19,010 nucleotides of DNA. It comes from Prevotella sp. Lineage in GTDB: Bacteria; Bacteroidota; Bacteroidia; Bacteroidales; Bacteroidaceae. The stretch covers positions 1 through 19,010 of the forward strand of contig JAEENF010000170.1 in the NCBI GenBank assembly GCA_016283605.1, written 5' to 3'. The translations under genes were made by a program, and so were the position numbers. Each line of letters opens with the position of its first letter. Position 1 is the first letter of the stretch. Under the pieces are notes generated by a model. It did not search any database. It saw nothing but the letters and a program-made list of their open reading frames with translations, and was not told where the DNA came from. Positions 1-8,242 of this stretch are shown here, piece by piece.

Positions 1-1046
1 TCTGGCTCGCCATCAAGAAGGACTTCGAACCACTGTTGCTCGTACCCATCGGACTGGGTATCATCCTCGGTAATATCCCCTTCCGCGCGGATGCCGGACT
101 GGAGATAGGACTCTACGAAGACAACTCGGTACTGAACATCTTCTATCAGGGTGTGCGACAGGGCTGGTATCCACCGCTCATCTTCCTGGGCATCGGTGCC
201 ATGACGGATTTTACAGCACTTCTGGCGAATCCCAAACTGATGCTCATCGGAGCAGCCGCACAGTTCGGTATCTTTGGTGCCTACATGGTGGCACTGGCCA
301 TGGGCTTTGAACCGTCCCAGGCAGCTGGTATCGCCATCATCGGTGGTGCTGATGGTCCTACGGCCATCTTCCTGAGCTCCAAGCTCTCACCCAACCTCAT
401 GGGCGCCATCGCGGTCTGTGCGTATAGCTACATGGCACTGGTACCGGTGATTCAGCCGTTTATTATGCGCCTGCTCACCACCAAGAACGAGCGTGTCATC
501 AAGATGAAACCGGGTCGTGAAGTGTCGCAGACAGAACGTATCCTTTTCCCCATCATCGGACTCCTGCTCACCACATTCATCGTACCATCAGGTCTGCCCT
601 TGCTGGGAATGCTGTTCTTCGGCAACCTGCTGAAAGAGTCTGGTAAGACCACGCGTCTGGCAAAGACGGCTGGTGCAGCCTTGAACGATATCGTAGTCAT
701 GCTCCTCGGTCTCACCGTGGGTTGCTCCACACAGGCCAGTGAGTTCCTGACCTTCAACACCATCAAGATTTTCGCCCTCGGTGCCATGGCATTCATGATT
801 GCCACTGCCTCGGGTGTCTGCTTCGTGAAGATCATGAACCTGTTCCTGCCAGAGGGTAAGAAACTCAACCCGCTCATCGGTAATGCAGGTGTCTCTGCCG
901 TACCAATGGCAGCACGTATCTCCAACAACCTCGGCCTCGAGTACGACCGCCACAACTTCCTCCTCATGCACGCCATGGGTCCGAACGTCGCAGGTGTCAT
1001 CGGCTCTGCCGTTGCAGCAGGTGCTTTGCTTGGGTTCCTCTCATGA
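1..1046 (+). CDS. oadB: Na+-translocating decarboxylase, beta subunit (5' partial)
   Basis: This is the membrane carboxyltransferase/sodium-pump subunit of an oxaloacetate or methylmalonyl-CoA decarboxylase. It releases CO2 from carboxybiotin and moves Na+ out across the inner membrane. The frame is open from the left edge (first full codon at position 3, beginning WLAIKKDFEP), so the true start lies outside; 347 residues are visible. Family hallmarks are GGADGPTA at visible residues 114-121, which holds the Asp needed for Na+ coupling in studied homologues, NAGVSAVP at about 294-301, and GPNVAGVIGSAVAAG near the C-terminus. Several long hydrophobic segments fit a multi-span membrane protein. 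Substrate cannot be told from this subunit alone; in Bacteroidales the methylmalonyl-CoA enzyme of the propionate route is a common role. The stop codon overlaps the next gene's start (ATGA). Confidence 0.93.
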   Translation, partial: WLAIKKDFEPLLLVPIGLGIILGNIPFRADAGLEIGLYEDNSVLNIFYQGVRQGWYPPLIFLGIGAMTDFTALLANPKLMLIGAAAQFGIFGAYMVALAMGFEPSQAAGIAIIGGADGPTAIFLSSKLSPNLMGAIAVCAYSYMALVPVIQPFIMRLLTTKNERVIKMKPGREVSQTERILFPIIGLLLTTFIVPSGLPLLGMLFFGNLLKESGKTTRLAKTAGAALNDIVVMLLGLTVGCSTQASEFLTFNTIKIFALGAMAFMIATASGVCFVKIMNLFLPEGKKLNPLIGNAGVSAVPMAARISNNLGLEYDRHNFLLMHAMGPNVAGVIGSAVAAGALLGFLS

Positions 1047-1636
1047 ACAATCGTCCCAAAATAGCAATTATTGACCCCAACACCCTCTCGGCGTTGGGGT
1101 TGAAGGCTATTTTACAGAACGTCATGCCCATCATGACCGTTGACACATTTGGCTCTTTTGCAGAACTGACAGCCAACGATCCAGACAACTATTTCCACTA
1201 TTTCGTGGCGATGAACGTCGTTTTAGAGAACAAGACCTTCTTTTCTGAGTATCGCCGCAAGACCATTGTCCTGACGCTATCCCTCGACTCCATCTCGCAA
1301 CTCTCAGAGTTTCACAGTCTCTGTATCAACGTCCCCGAGCAGGAACTCATCCGTTCACTCCTGACTCTGGAACAGCATGCCCACGGTCAGGGCCAGAACC
1401 TTCCCCCCATGCCGAAGGTGCTCCAGCAAAAGATTCTCACAGATCGTGAGATTGAAGTCATGTCACTCATCGTACAGGGCTATATCAATAAGGAGATTGC
1501 CGACAAACTAAATATCGGTCTGGCAACTGTCATCACCCACCGCAAGAACATCATGGACAAACTGGGTCTGAAGAGTGTTTCTGCACTGACTATCTATGCT
1601 GTGATGCACGGCTACGTAGACATCAATTCCATATAA
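1043..1636 (+). CDS. LuxR-type regulator with degenerate receiver-like domain
   Basis: This 197-residue protein has a C-terminal LuxR/FixJ helix-turn-helix at about residues 132-192 (LTDREIEVMSLIVQGYINKE, then THRKNIMDKLGL), so it should bind DNA. The N-terminal 115 residues look like a response-regulator receiver (KIAIIDPNTLSALGLKAIL) and keep an acidic residue at D11. Where the phosphorylated Asp is expected, after the third strand (YFHYFVAMNVVLEN), no Asp is visible. It may therefore be a pseudo-receiver that works without phosphorylation. No histidine kinase lies next to it in the window. The ATG overlaps the decarboxylase stop by 4 bp, so the two are probably translationally coupled. The target genes are unknown. 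Confidence 0.85.
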   Translation: MNNRPKIAIIDPNTLSALGLKAILQNVMPIMTVDTFGSFAELTANDPDNYFHYFVAMNVVLENKTFFSEYRRKTIVLTLSLDSISQLSEFHSLCINVPEQELIRSLLTLEQHAHGQGQNLPPMPKVLQQKILTDREIEVMSLIVQGYINKEIADKLNIGLATVITHRKNIMDKLGLKSVSALTIYAVMHGYVDINSI

Positions 1637-1668
1637 GCCCTATTCCCTTCTGAAAAATTCATATTTTA

Positions 1669-1700
1669 TTTGGTTTTTCGCTCATTTCTTTGTACCTTTG
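1669..1700 (+). promoter_or_regulatory. Bacteroidetes-type promoter for the chorismatase-like gene
   Basis: TTTG at 1669-1672 (-33 element) and TACCTTTG at 1693-1700 (-7 element, consensus TAnnTTTG) are 20 bp apart, which is the optimal arrangement for the primary sigma factor of this phylum. Transcription would start a few bases before the ATG at 1719, giving a leader of roughly 10-15 nt. The in-frame TTG at 1698 lies inside the -7 box and is therefore not the start codon. Confidence 0.8.
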
Positions 1701-1718
1701 CAGCCAAAAGAACAAAAA

Positions 1719-2861
1719 ATGAACGAGAAACTCTCACAAATAAACTTTGAGAATGCCTGTGCCGAAACCTATTGTTTTGACAATGGCACAGAGGTAAAGG
1801 AATACCATGCTATGATCCATGTCAGCCAGCAAGGTCTGACATATGCTCAACAGTTGGAGGCTGTGATGAACGCCTACGATGGGTTACGTAACCGTCTGCC
1901 CGATACGCAGGCTGTCTTTAAGCGGTATTTCCTGAGTGATGCCGCTAATCAGGCTGACGATATTATCTTAGCCGATATGAGTGACTGTGCCAAGAGTATC
2001 ATTGAACAAGCCCCTCTTGACGGTACGAAAGTAGCCCTGTGGGTTTACCTCATGACTAACGTAAATACACGACTCACCAACAGCGGACTCTATGAAGTCA
2101 GTCACAGCAGTTTCCGTCACTTGTGGAATGCCAGTGCCCACAATCTGGCCGCCAACTCCGAATACCAGATGAGACTGCTCTTCAACGAATATGTCATGCA
2201 ATTGGCTGAAGAGGGATGCAAACTTTCTGAAAATTGTATCCGTACCTGGCTCTTCGTCAATGATATTGATTTGAACTATGGTGGTGTCGTAAGAGCCCGT
2301 AATCAGGTTTTCTTCACTCAAGGGCTCACCGTTCACACTCATTTCATCGCCTCAACAGGTATCGGAGGTCGTCAGCAAGATCCCAATGTTCTCTCACAGA
2401 TGGACAACTACGCCATCGCCGGCATTCAGCCCGAACAGATACATTATCTCTATGCCCCCACTCACCTAAACCGCACCAGCGACTATGGTGTCAGCTTTGA
2501 ACGTGGTACCTATGTAGACTATGCCGACCGTCGACATGTCTTTATCTCTGGTACAGCCTCCATCAACAACAAGGGTGAGATTATGTATCCTAAAGACATC
2601 GAACGTCAGACCAAACGAATGTGGGAGAATGTAGAGACCCTGCTTGCTGAAGCCGACTGCACCTACGATGATGTCTGTGAAATGGTAGTATATCTCCGAG
2701 ATATCTCTGATTACCAATTAGTACGTGACTTATACGAAGAACGCTTTCATGGTAAGCCCTACATCATTGTCAATGCTGCCGTATGCCGTCCAGGCTGGCT
2801 CGTAGAAATGGAGTGCATGGCTATCAAACAGATAGAGAACAAAGCGTTTGCATCGTTCTGA
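1719..2861 (+). CDS. Chorismatase-like / RidA-superfamily protein
   Basis: The 380-residue protein resembles the FkbO/Hyg5/XanB2 chorismatases, which hydrolyse chorismate to small aromatic or dihydroxy acids and are built from two YjgF/RidA-like folds. The C-terminal module (about residues 256-370) reads as RidA: VFISGTASI, then KDIERQTKRMWENVETLLAEA, then VNAAVCRPGWLVEMECMAI. HFIASTGIGGR at 209-219 matches the (P)ASTGIG-type signature I associate with chorismatases. The N-terminal module (about 28-200) is more divergent but again contains a RidA-like TWLFVNDID stretch. The start is ATG 1719, which lies just after the promoter. It is followed 34 bp later by the GH3 gene and may be co-transcribed with it. 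A non-chorismatase Rid-type deaminase remains possible. I infer function from motifs only. Confidence 0.72.
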   Translation: MNEKLSQINFENACAETYCFDNGTEVKEYHAMIHVSQQGLTYAQQLEAVMNAYDGLRNRLPDTQAVFKRYFLSDAANQADDIILADMSDCAKSIIEQAPLDGTKVALWVYLMTNVNTRLTNSGLYEVSHSSFRHLWNASAHNLAANSEYQMRLLFNEYVMQLAEEGCKLSENCIRTWLFVNDIDLNYGGVVRARNQVFFTQGLTVHTHFIASTGIGGRQQDPNVLSQMDNYAIAGIQPEQIHYLYAPTHLNRTSDYGVSFERGTYVDYADRRHVFISGTASINNKGEIMYPKDIERQTKRMWENVETLLAEADCTYDDVCEMVVYLRDISDYQLVRDLYEERFHGKPYIIVNAAVCRPGWLVEMECMAIKQIENKAFASF

Positions 2862-2895
2862 CTTCCCAGATACAAACAACAATTTATGAAATAAC

Positions 2896-5256
2896 ATGGC
2901 AAATTACATTAAAACAAAGATGACCGGTCTTTGCGGACTATTCGTTATGGGCTTAACAATTATGACTGGATGTAACACGACAACAGATGTAGAGCAACAA
3001 GTCAACGAACTCTACGACAAGATGCCTCAGGAAGAGCGTATCGCCCAGTTGAAGAGTATGTATATGGACGATCTCTTCGATGAACAGGGCAAGTTGGATA
3101 CGGCCAAGTGTCGTGAACTGATTCCCCACGGCATCGGACATTTCTCACAGTTCTGTATGCAACAGCCCCGTGACCCTAACGAGTTGCGTGACCGTGCTGT
3201 TGCTATACAGGAGTGGCTCATGAACCATACGCCCAACGGTATCCCTGCCCTTCTCCACGAAGAGGTGCTGTCAGGTGTCAATACCAAGGGGGCGACCATT
3301 TATCCCCAACAGATAGGACAGGCGGGATCATTCAATCCCGAACTGGCTGAATTGAAGACGGTTCAGACGAGTACCGCCCTACGTAAGATGGGTGGCATAT
3401 TGGCACTTTCCCCAATGGTCGACGTATGTCGCATACCTTCATTCAACCGTCTGGAAGAATCCTATGGTGAGGATGGTTACCTGTCGGCTGTGATGGGAAC
3501 GGCTTTCGTGAAAGGTCTTCAACAAAGTGACCTCAAGAAAGGTGTAGGTGCCTGTTCAAAGCACTATCTCGGCTATGGTGGCGGTGGTGATGCAGAAGAG
3601 AAGGAAATGATGGAAGAGATACTGTTCCCCCATGAGGCGATGATTCGTCTGGCTGGCAGCAGATGTGTGATGCCTGGCTATCATGCCGTACATGGTACAA
3701 AATGTGTAGCCAACAGTGAAATTCTCCAGGATATCCTGCGTGACTATGTCGGCTTCGATGGTATGGTGGTGAGCGACTATACAGCCATCGACCAGTTGCC
3801 TGACCTTGATGATGTGGTACAAAAAGCGGCTGCTGCCATTAATGGCGGTAATGATGTCGATTTCCCCTTCGGTGCAAACTATCAGCACCTGCAGAAGGCC
3901 ATCGACCAGGGACTTGTGAAGCCAGAGGTCTTGGAACGTGCCGTAAAGGATGTGCTCCGTCACAAGTTCCGTGCAGGACTGTTCGATAAGGGCGCCTACC
4001 TCTATAGCAAAGAAGATATCCAACTAGATACCCCCGAGGAGCGTCAGACTGCCTACGATATAGCCACACAATCGGTTGTACTGCTAGAGAACAACGGAGT
4101 ACTACCGTTGAAAGATGCCAAGAACATCCTACTTACTGGACCTAATGCCAATTCTATCTGGGCGATGTGTGGCGACTATACCTATCCGGCTATGTCGTAT
4201 TTCTGGAAGAAGATGGAGGACACCCCTGAGCAACCCCATATCGTCAAACTTCTGGAAGGTATGACCTCGCATAAGCCCGAAGGTTTCAACATCATGTATT
4301 CACGAGGTTGCGATTGGACAGAAGAGATTGAAACCAAATTCAGCGAACTGGGTGACGAACGTGCTTGGGAGTACGAGATTCTGCACCGAAAAGTTGATTC
4401 TGGCGAGAAGGCCGACAAACAAGAAGCCCTCACAATGGCCCAACAAGCTGACGTCATTATCGCCGCTATGGGTGAGAATGTGATGCTCTGTGGCGAAAAC
4501 CGAGACCGTCAGAGTCTACGTCTTCCAGGCAAACAGGAACAGTTCGTTGCAGAACTCATAAAAACGGGTAAGCCTGTTGTATTGGTGATGTTTGGAGGCA
4601 GAGCTCAAGTCATTTCCGGTCTTGCAGAGAAATGTGCTGCCGTCATCCAGGCCTGGTATCCTGGTGAAGAAGGAGGCAATGCCGTTGCCGACATTCTTTA
4701 CGGCAAAGTATCCCCCTCAGCCAAACTGTCTGTCAGCTATCCTAACACCGAAATCAACGAGGCTATCTGCTATAACTATTCAGCAGAAAAGGATCCCCGT
4801 ATCCAATGGCCCTTCGGCTACGGTTTGACCTATACCACCTTTGAATACAGCAACTTGAAAGTACAGCGTGAAGCTTCAACTTCCGACCAGAGTATCAGTC
4901 TCTCGTTTGAGGTCAAGAATACGGGAGAAGTGACTGCCGATGAAGTGGCACAGATCTACCTCTCACCCTCAAATGCCGACCAGCAGATTCGTCCTATTCA
5001 GTTGCAGGGCTTTGCTCGCGTATCTTTGAAGGCAGGAGAAAGCAAGACCGTCAATGTGAAACTCTACACCGAACAATTCGGATTCTATAGTCATAAAGAT
5101 CAGCGTCAATGGAATATCCAACCGGGCGAGTTTATCATTAAGGTGGGTAGCTCTTCAACAGAGATCAAACTTCAGGAGAATATCACCCTGAAAGGCGAAC
5201 CCATTAACAAGCCTCTGAGAGAGTTCTATTTATCGGAGAGTTCCATACAACAATAA
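2896..5256 (+). CDS. Glycoside hydrolase family 3 lipoprotein (beta-glucosidase/xylosidase-like)
   Basis: A 786-residue exo-acting beta-glycosidase that releases terminal sugars from oligosaccharides. Residues 1-26 form a lipoprotein signal (LTIMTGC, lipidated Cys26), so it is anchored to the envelope. The GH3 barrel follows: NRLEESYGEDGYL (184-196), the KH pair in GACSKHYLGYG (218-228), and the nucleophile in VVSDY, Asp294. The second alpha/beta sandwich domain starts near 395 (VVLLENNGVLPL, then LTGPNAN); CGENRDRQSLRLPG (532-545) carries the usual candidate acid/base Glu534. A fibronectin-III-like domain spans about 665-755. The length is typical. The substrate cannot be fixed from sequence. 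No SusC/SusD-type transport pair is nearby, so it is not in an obvious polysaccharide utilisation locus. It is followed by a terminator. Confidence 0.93.
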   Translation: MANYIKTKMTGLCGLFVMGLTIMTGCNTTTDVEQQVNELYDKMPQEERIAQLKSMYMDDLFDEQGKLDTAKCRELIPHGIGHFSQFCMQQPRDPNELRDRAVAIQEWLMNHTPNGIPALLHEEVLSGVNTKGATIYPQQIGQAGSFNPELAELKTVQTSTALRKMGGILALSPMVDVCRIPSFNRLEESYGEDGYLSAVMGTAFVKGLQQSDLKKGVGACSKHYLGYGGGGDAEEKEMMEEILFPHEAMIRLAGSRCVMPGYHAVHGTKCVANSEILQDILRDYVGFDGMVVSDYTAIDQLPDLDDVVQKAAAAINGGNDVDFPFGANYQHLQKAIDQGLVKPEVLERAVKDVLRHKFRAGLFDKGAYLYSKEDIQLDTPEERQTAYDIATQSVVLLENNGVLPLKDAKNILLTGPNANSIWAMCGDYTYPAMSYFWKKMEDTPEQPHIVKLLEGMTSHKPEGFNIMYSRGCDWTEEIETKFSELGDERAWEYEILHRKVDSGEKADKQEALTMAQQADVIIAAMGENVMLCGENRDRQSLRLPGKQEQFVAELIKTGKPVVLVMFGGRAQVISGLAEKCAAVIQAWYPGEEGGNAVADILYGKVSPSAKLSVSYPNTEINEAICYNYSAEKDPRIQWPFGYGLTYTTFEYSNLKVQREASTSDQSISLSFEVKNTGEVTADEVAQIYLSPSNADQQIRPIQLQGFARVSLKAGESKTVNVKLYTEQFGFYSHKDQRQWNIQPGEFIIKVGSSSTEIKLQENITLKGEPINKPLREFYLSESSIQQ

Positions 5257-5259
5257 AAT

Positions 5260-5290
5260 AATCGGGCAAACTCAAGTGGTTTGCCCGATT
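5260..5290. terminator. Bidirectional hairpin terminator between GH3 and rny
   Basis: A perfect 12-bp stem (5260-5271 with 5279-5290, core ATCGGGCAAAC) closes a 7-nt loop. It lies between two convergent stop codons (5256 and 5314). A short T-rich stretch follows on the plus side and an A/T-rich stretch follows on the minus side, so it can serve both genes. Confidence 0.85.
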
Positions 5291-5313
5291 TCTTATCTGT
5301 ATCTCTTTCAATT

Positions 5314-6855
5314 CTACTTTGCGTAAGCCACGCTACGAGTCTCACGGATCACCGTAATCTTCACCTGACCTGGATAGGTCATCTCGTTCTGGATCTTCGT
5401 AGCAATCTCACCACTCAGAGCCTCCGTCTCAGCATCACTCATCTTATCGGCACCAACGATGACACGCAACTCACGACCAGCCTGAATAGCATAGGTCTTC
5501 GTGACACCAGGATAACTCATCGCGATAGCCTCAAGATCGTTCAGACGCTTAATATATGCTTCCACAATTTCACGACGAGCGCCAGGACGGGCACCAGAGA
5601 TAGCATCACAGACCTGAACGATAGGTGCCAACAGCGTCTGCATCTCCATCTCATCGTGGTGAGCACCGATAGCATTGCAAATATCGGGTTTCTCCTTATA
5701 TTTCTCAGCAATCTTAGCACCATAGATAGCGTGTGGCAGTTCGCTCTCCTCATCGGGTACCTTGCCGATATCGTGCAACAGTCCTGCACGCTTTGCCTTC
5801 TTGGGATTCAGTCCCAACTCTGAGGCCATCACCGCACAGAGGTTCGCAGTCTCACGTGCGTGCTGCAACAGATTCTGTCCGTACGAAGAACGGTATTTCA
5901 TCTTACCAATGATACGAATCAGTTCGGGATGCAGGCCGTGAATACCTAAGTCGATGGCCGTACGCTTACCCGTCTCGATAATCTCATTGTCGAGTTGCTT
6001 CTTCACCTTAGCCACAACCTCCTCAATACGTGCAGGATGGATACGACCGTCGCTCACCAACTGATGGAGAGCCAGACGACAAGTCTCACGACGTACAGGA
6101 TCGAAACCACTGATAACGATAGCTTCAGGCGTATCATCGACGACGATTTCCACACCGGCAGCGGCCTCAAGAGCACGGATATTTCTTCCCTCACGACCGA
6201 TGATGCGGCCTTTCACCTCATCATTATCTATATGGAACACGCTGACGGAGTTCTCTATAGCAGTCTCCGTAGCTACACGCTGGATGGTCTGAATCACAAT
6301 CTTCTTGGCTTGTTGGTCGGCATTCAGCTTGGCCTCATCCATAATCTCGTTGATATAACTAGCGGCAGCGGTCTTGGCCTCGTCCTTCATCGACTCAATC
6401 AGACGGTTCTTGGCATCTTCTGCACTCAGTCCGGAAACTTCCTCCAGTTTCTCACGCTCCTTCAGCTGCATCTTCTCAAGTTCCTCAGCCTTCAGGCTCA
6501 GAAGCTTCTTCTCGTTCTCAATACGCTGCTGTTGGTTGTCAAGCTCATTCTTGCGACGACCCATCTCTTCCTGACGCTGGTTCAGTGAGATCTCACGCTG
6601 CTTCAGTTTATTCTCACTCTGCTGGATGTGCTGGTTGCGCTGCTGCACTTCCTTCTCCAACTCGCTCTTCTTGTTGATGAACATTTCCTTCACCTCGAGC
6701 TTTTTCTTTTCCTTGAGGACTTCGGCCTCCTTTTGGGCGGTCTCCATCATCTCCTTATATTTTCCCGTCAGCACATAACGGAACATCAGATATCCGCCGA
6801 CACCTCCCAAAGCGAGTGCGCCTGCGGCAATTAACAGAACAAAAATTAAATCCAT
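5314..6855 (-). CDS. rny: Ribonuclease Y
   Basis: This is a membrane-anchored endoribonuclease that starts mRNA decay. The 513 residues show the full family order: one N-terminal transmembrane helix (about 3-25), a long charged coiled coil (about 35-140), a KH RNA-binding domain with the IIGREGRNI loop at 218-226, and an HD metal-dependent domain with HDIGK at 361-365 and a second metal-ligand region around AHHDEME (398-404). The length matches the family. The ATG is followed at once by the hydrophobic segment, which supports the start. It is 27 bp downstream of zapA with no terminator between them, so both are likely in one transcript that ends at the shared hairpin past its stop. Confidence 0.97.
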   Translation of the reverse strand: MDLIFVLLIAAGALALGGVGGYLMFRYVLTGKYKEMMETAQKEAEVLKEKKKLEVKEMFINKKSELEKEVQQRNQHIQQSENKLKQREISLNQRQEEMGRRKNELDNQQQRIENEKKLLSLKAEELEKMQLKEREKLEEVSGLSAEDAKNRLIESMKDEAKTAAASYINEIMDEAKLNADQQAKKIVIQTIQRVATETAIENSVSVFHIDNDEVKGRIIGREGRNIRALEAAAGVEIVVDDTPEAIVISGFDPVRRETCRLALHQLVSDGRIHPARIEEVVAKVKKQLDNEIIETGKRTAIDLGIHGLHPELIRIIGKMKYRSSYGQNLLQHARETANLCAVMASELGLNPKKAKRAGLLHDIGKVPDEESELPHAIYGAKIAEKYKEKPDICNAIGAHHDEMEMQTLLAPIVQVCDAISGARPGARREIVEAYIKRLNDLEAIAMSYPGVTKTYAIQAGRELRVIVGADKMSDAETEALSGEIATKIQNEMTYPGQVKITVIRETRSVAYAK

Positions 6856-6882
6856 AAAAAATCTATATTAATAACCATATTC

Positions 6883-7182
6883 TCACTTCATTGCTTCCTC
6901 GATTTCAGAAGTCAACTTTTGGAGAACATCATTATAGGGGACTGTGTCGTTACGATGCTTGACACGCTCATACATCAACGCAATGTCTATCAAGGTCATC
7001 AGAGAGATTGTATGTTCTCCCTTCCTTCCTTTATAAGCCTGCGCATAAGCATTATAGCGGTCAGTGATGAGTTTGGCGGCAGCACGGTAGTATTCCTCGT
7101 CTTCACGATTTACCGTCACCTCTATCTCCTCATCGTAGACGTGCAGTCTGATATGTAGTTTCTCTTTGTTTACTTCTGCCAT
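6883..7182 (-). CDS. zapA: Cell division protein ZapA
   Basis: The 99-residue protein matches ZapA, which cross-links FtsZ filaments at the division ring in the cytoplasm. The N-terminal part (IRLHVYDEEIEVTVNREDEEYYRAAAKLITDRYNAY) has the small alpha/beta FtsZ-binding head, followed by a long helix (residues about 60-99) for dimer and tetramer formation. Length is in the normal range. It begins 6 bp after the stop of the coiled-coil gene and precedes rny, so the three form a compact operon. Confidence 0.9.
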   Translation of the reverse strand: MAEVNKEKLHIRLHVYDEEIEVTVNREDEEYYRAAAKLITDRYNAYAQAYKGRKGEHTISLMTLIDIALMYERVKHRNDTVPYNDVLQKLTSEIEEAMK

Positions 7183-7188
7183 CGCTTC

Positions 7189-7494
7189 TTACTGGTTTGG
7201 GTCTTCATCGCTTAAGAGAGCAATGCACTTGTTGACGTCCCTGATCATTTTGGCAACTCTGGCCTTGGCATCTTCCAGATCACCATCAGTGATTTCAATC
7301 ATCTTGGCCATTTTCAGAGACTGGTAGTCATGATCCGCCTGGGTCAGCTTAGCCTGCAGGTCCTTGATGTCCTGTTCGTTCTTTTCCACCATCTCATAGA
7401 GACCTTGATTCTCTTTCTTCAGTTCCTTGAACCGTTGAATCAAATCGCGTATCCGAGTTTGGAAAGTTGCTATAATCTGCTCGTTTGAACCCAT
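7189..7494 (-). CDS. Small coiled-coil protein upstream of zapA
   Basis: A 101-residue, strongly charged protein, nearly all helical by eye. Heptad-like spacing runs from about residue 5 to 75 (TRIRDLIQRFKELKKENQGL, then VEKNEQDIKDLQAKLTQADH). There is no signal peptide, membrane span or enzyme motif. It is the first gene of the operon with zapA and rny, with only 6 bp to zapA. The position and the coiled coil suggest a ZapA partner doing a job like that of ZapB, but there is no clear sequence match to ZapB and this is inference. A TACTTTTG -7 element lies about 20 bp upstream of the start. Confidence 0.75.
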   Translation of the reverse strand: MGSNEQIIATFQTRIRDLIQRFKELKKENQGLYEMVEKNEQDIKDLQAKLTQADHDYQSLKMAKMIEITDGDLEDAKARVAKMIRDVNKCIALLSDEDPNQ

Positions 7495-7513
7495 GACGTA
7501 ACTTTTTGTCCTA

Positions 7514-7521
7514 CAAAAGTA
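7514..7521 (-). promoter_or_regulatory. -7 promoter element for the coiled-coil/zapA/rny operon
   Basis: On the minus strand this reads TACTTTTG, an exact TAnnTTTG match, about 20 bp upstream of the ATG at 7494. No TTTG -33 box is found at the proper distance, because the -33 region falls inside a small hairpin (7527-7544). The call rests on the -7 element and its position. Confidence 0.5.
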
Positions 7522-7526
7522 TATAA

Positions 7527-7544
7527 AATCCTTGTTAAAGGATT
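7527..7544 (-). terminator. Possible weak terminator hairpin downstream of the 206-residue gene
   Basis: A 7-bp stem (AATCCTT with AAGGATT) closes a 4-nt loop. On the minus strand it is followed by a T/A-rich run ending in TATATAC. It sits 31 bp after the stop of the upstream unknown gene. The low GC content makes it weak, and its role is uncertain. Confidence 0.4.
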
Positions 7545-7575
7545 ACCACCTCAGTAAAATTTAAGTTTTTTTATA

Positions 7576-8196
7576 CTATTTCTCGTCTGTTTTGGGTCTT
7601 GGCTCTTTTTTTGCTAACATCACGACCTTGTAAACGAAGTTTGTTACCCACTGCTGGGAGAATCCCAGACGCTGACTATACTGACGAACAGCGACCACAG
7701 ATTTCATCACAGCGGGATCAGAGAAATCGTTCTTGTTGAAGATGTCATTCACGGTCTTCTCCGTCATCGTGTATAGCGCCTTCTTCAGGAAGCCGGGCAG
7801 ACGAAGCTTGAACTTCATAAGATTACCCGTCAACATCATCAGTTCCTGTGTAAAGCCCTGGAATTGCAGAAGATAGGTCTGTGCGTCCTGCATCTTCTTA
7901 CAACGCTTACGCAGACTCTGGTCGATTTCTTTGAAGAAGTCATCGTCCATACCGTACATTGACTTCAACATATTCTTACAGCGACTGCGTTCACCCACAC
8001 CGAGTTTATTATTCACGGTGGGCACTTTCAGCGTCGACTTAAAGACACGCAGGTCGGGCAGTGCGCTCAGATTCGTGATACCTAGGTCTGAAGCCATTGC
8101 AGCCTGAAAATACACACGGATCAGTGTCATGAAGTCCTCCATGCCACCAACCTTATGGTCGTCGTTCTTTCCGAATAGTTTATTCCAAAATGCCAT
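7576..8196 (-). CDS. Conserved-looking protein of unknown function (206 aa)
   Basis: I do not recognise this protein. I chose the ATG at 8196 (MAFWNKLFGKNDDHK): the open frame continues upstream, but that part is Phe/Ile/Ser-rich, overlaps the rfbA start region and covers the promoter. The resulting 206 residues are basic and mostly helical, with no signal peptide and no clear membrane helix. The amphipathic N-terminus followed by KLFGKN resembles membrane-surface or shape-protein N-termini, but this is only an impression. It is divergent from rfbA and lies upstream of the zapA operon in the same direction. A TAATTTTG -7 element lies 30 bp before the start. Confidence 0.75.
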   Translation of the reverse strand: MAFWNKLFGKNDDHKVGGMEDFMTLIRVYFQAAMASDLGITNLSALPDLRVFKSTLKVPTVNNKLGVGERSRCKNMLKSMYGMDDDFFKEIDQSLRKRCKKMQDAQTYLLQFQGFTQELMMLTGNLMKFKLRLPGFLKKALYTMTEKTVNDIFNKNDFSDPAVMKSVVAVRQYSQRLGFSQQWVTNFVYKVVMLAKKEPRPKTDEK

Positions 8197-8225
8197 ATTT
8201 TTTCTTATTTTGCAGAATTTGGGTG

Positions 8226-8233
8226 CAAAATTA
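8226..8233 (-). promoter_or_regulatory. -7 element for the 206-residue unknown gene
   Basis: The minus strand reads TAATTTTG, an exact TAnnTTTG match, 30 bp upstream of the ATG at 8196. The region where -33 should lie overlaps a heptamer repeat array and has no TTTG. Confidence 0.5.
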
Positions 8234-8242
8234 CGAAAAAAA

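Noticed and set aside
1698..1718. Upstream TTG start for the chorismatase-like gene
   Set aside because: The TTG is inside the TACCTTTG promoter box, so it would not be in the transcript. ATG at 1719 is the first start after the promoter.
2886..2894. Two-codon frame ATG AAA TAA directly before the GH3 start
   Set aside because: Such minimal frames arise often by chance in A/T-rich leaders. Nothing else supports a regulatory start-stop element.
5281..6834. Open frames on the plus strand opposite rny
   Set aside because: They are antisense to a complete, motif-bearing rny gene and are rich in Leu, Ser and His as mirror frames of its coiled coil.
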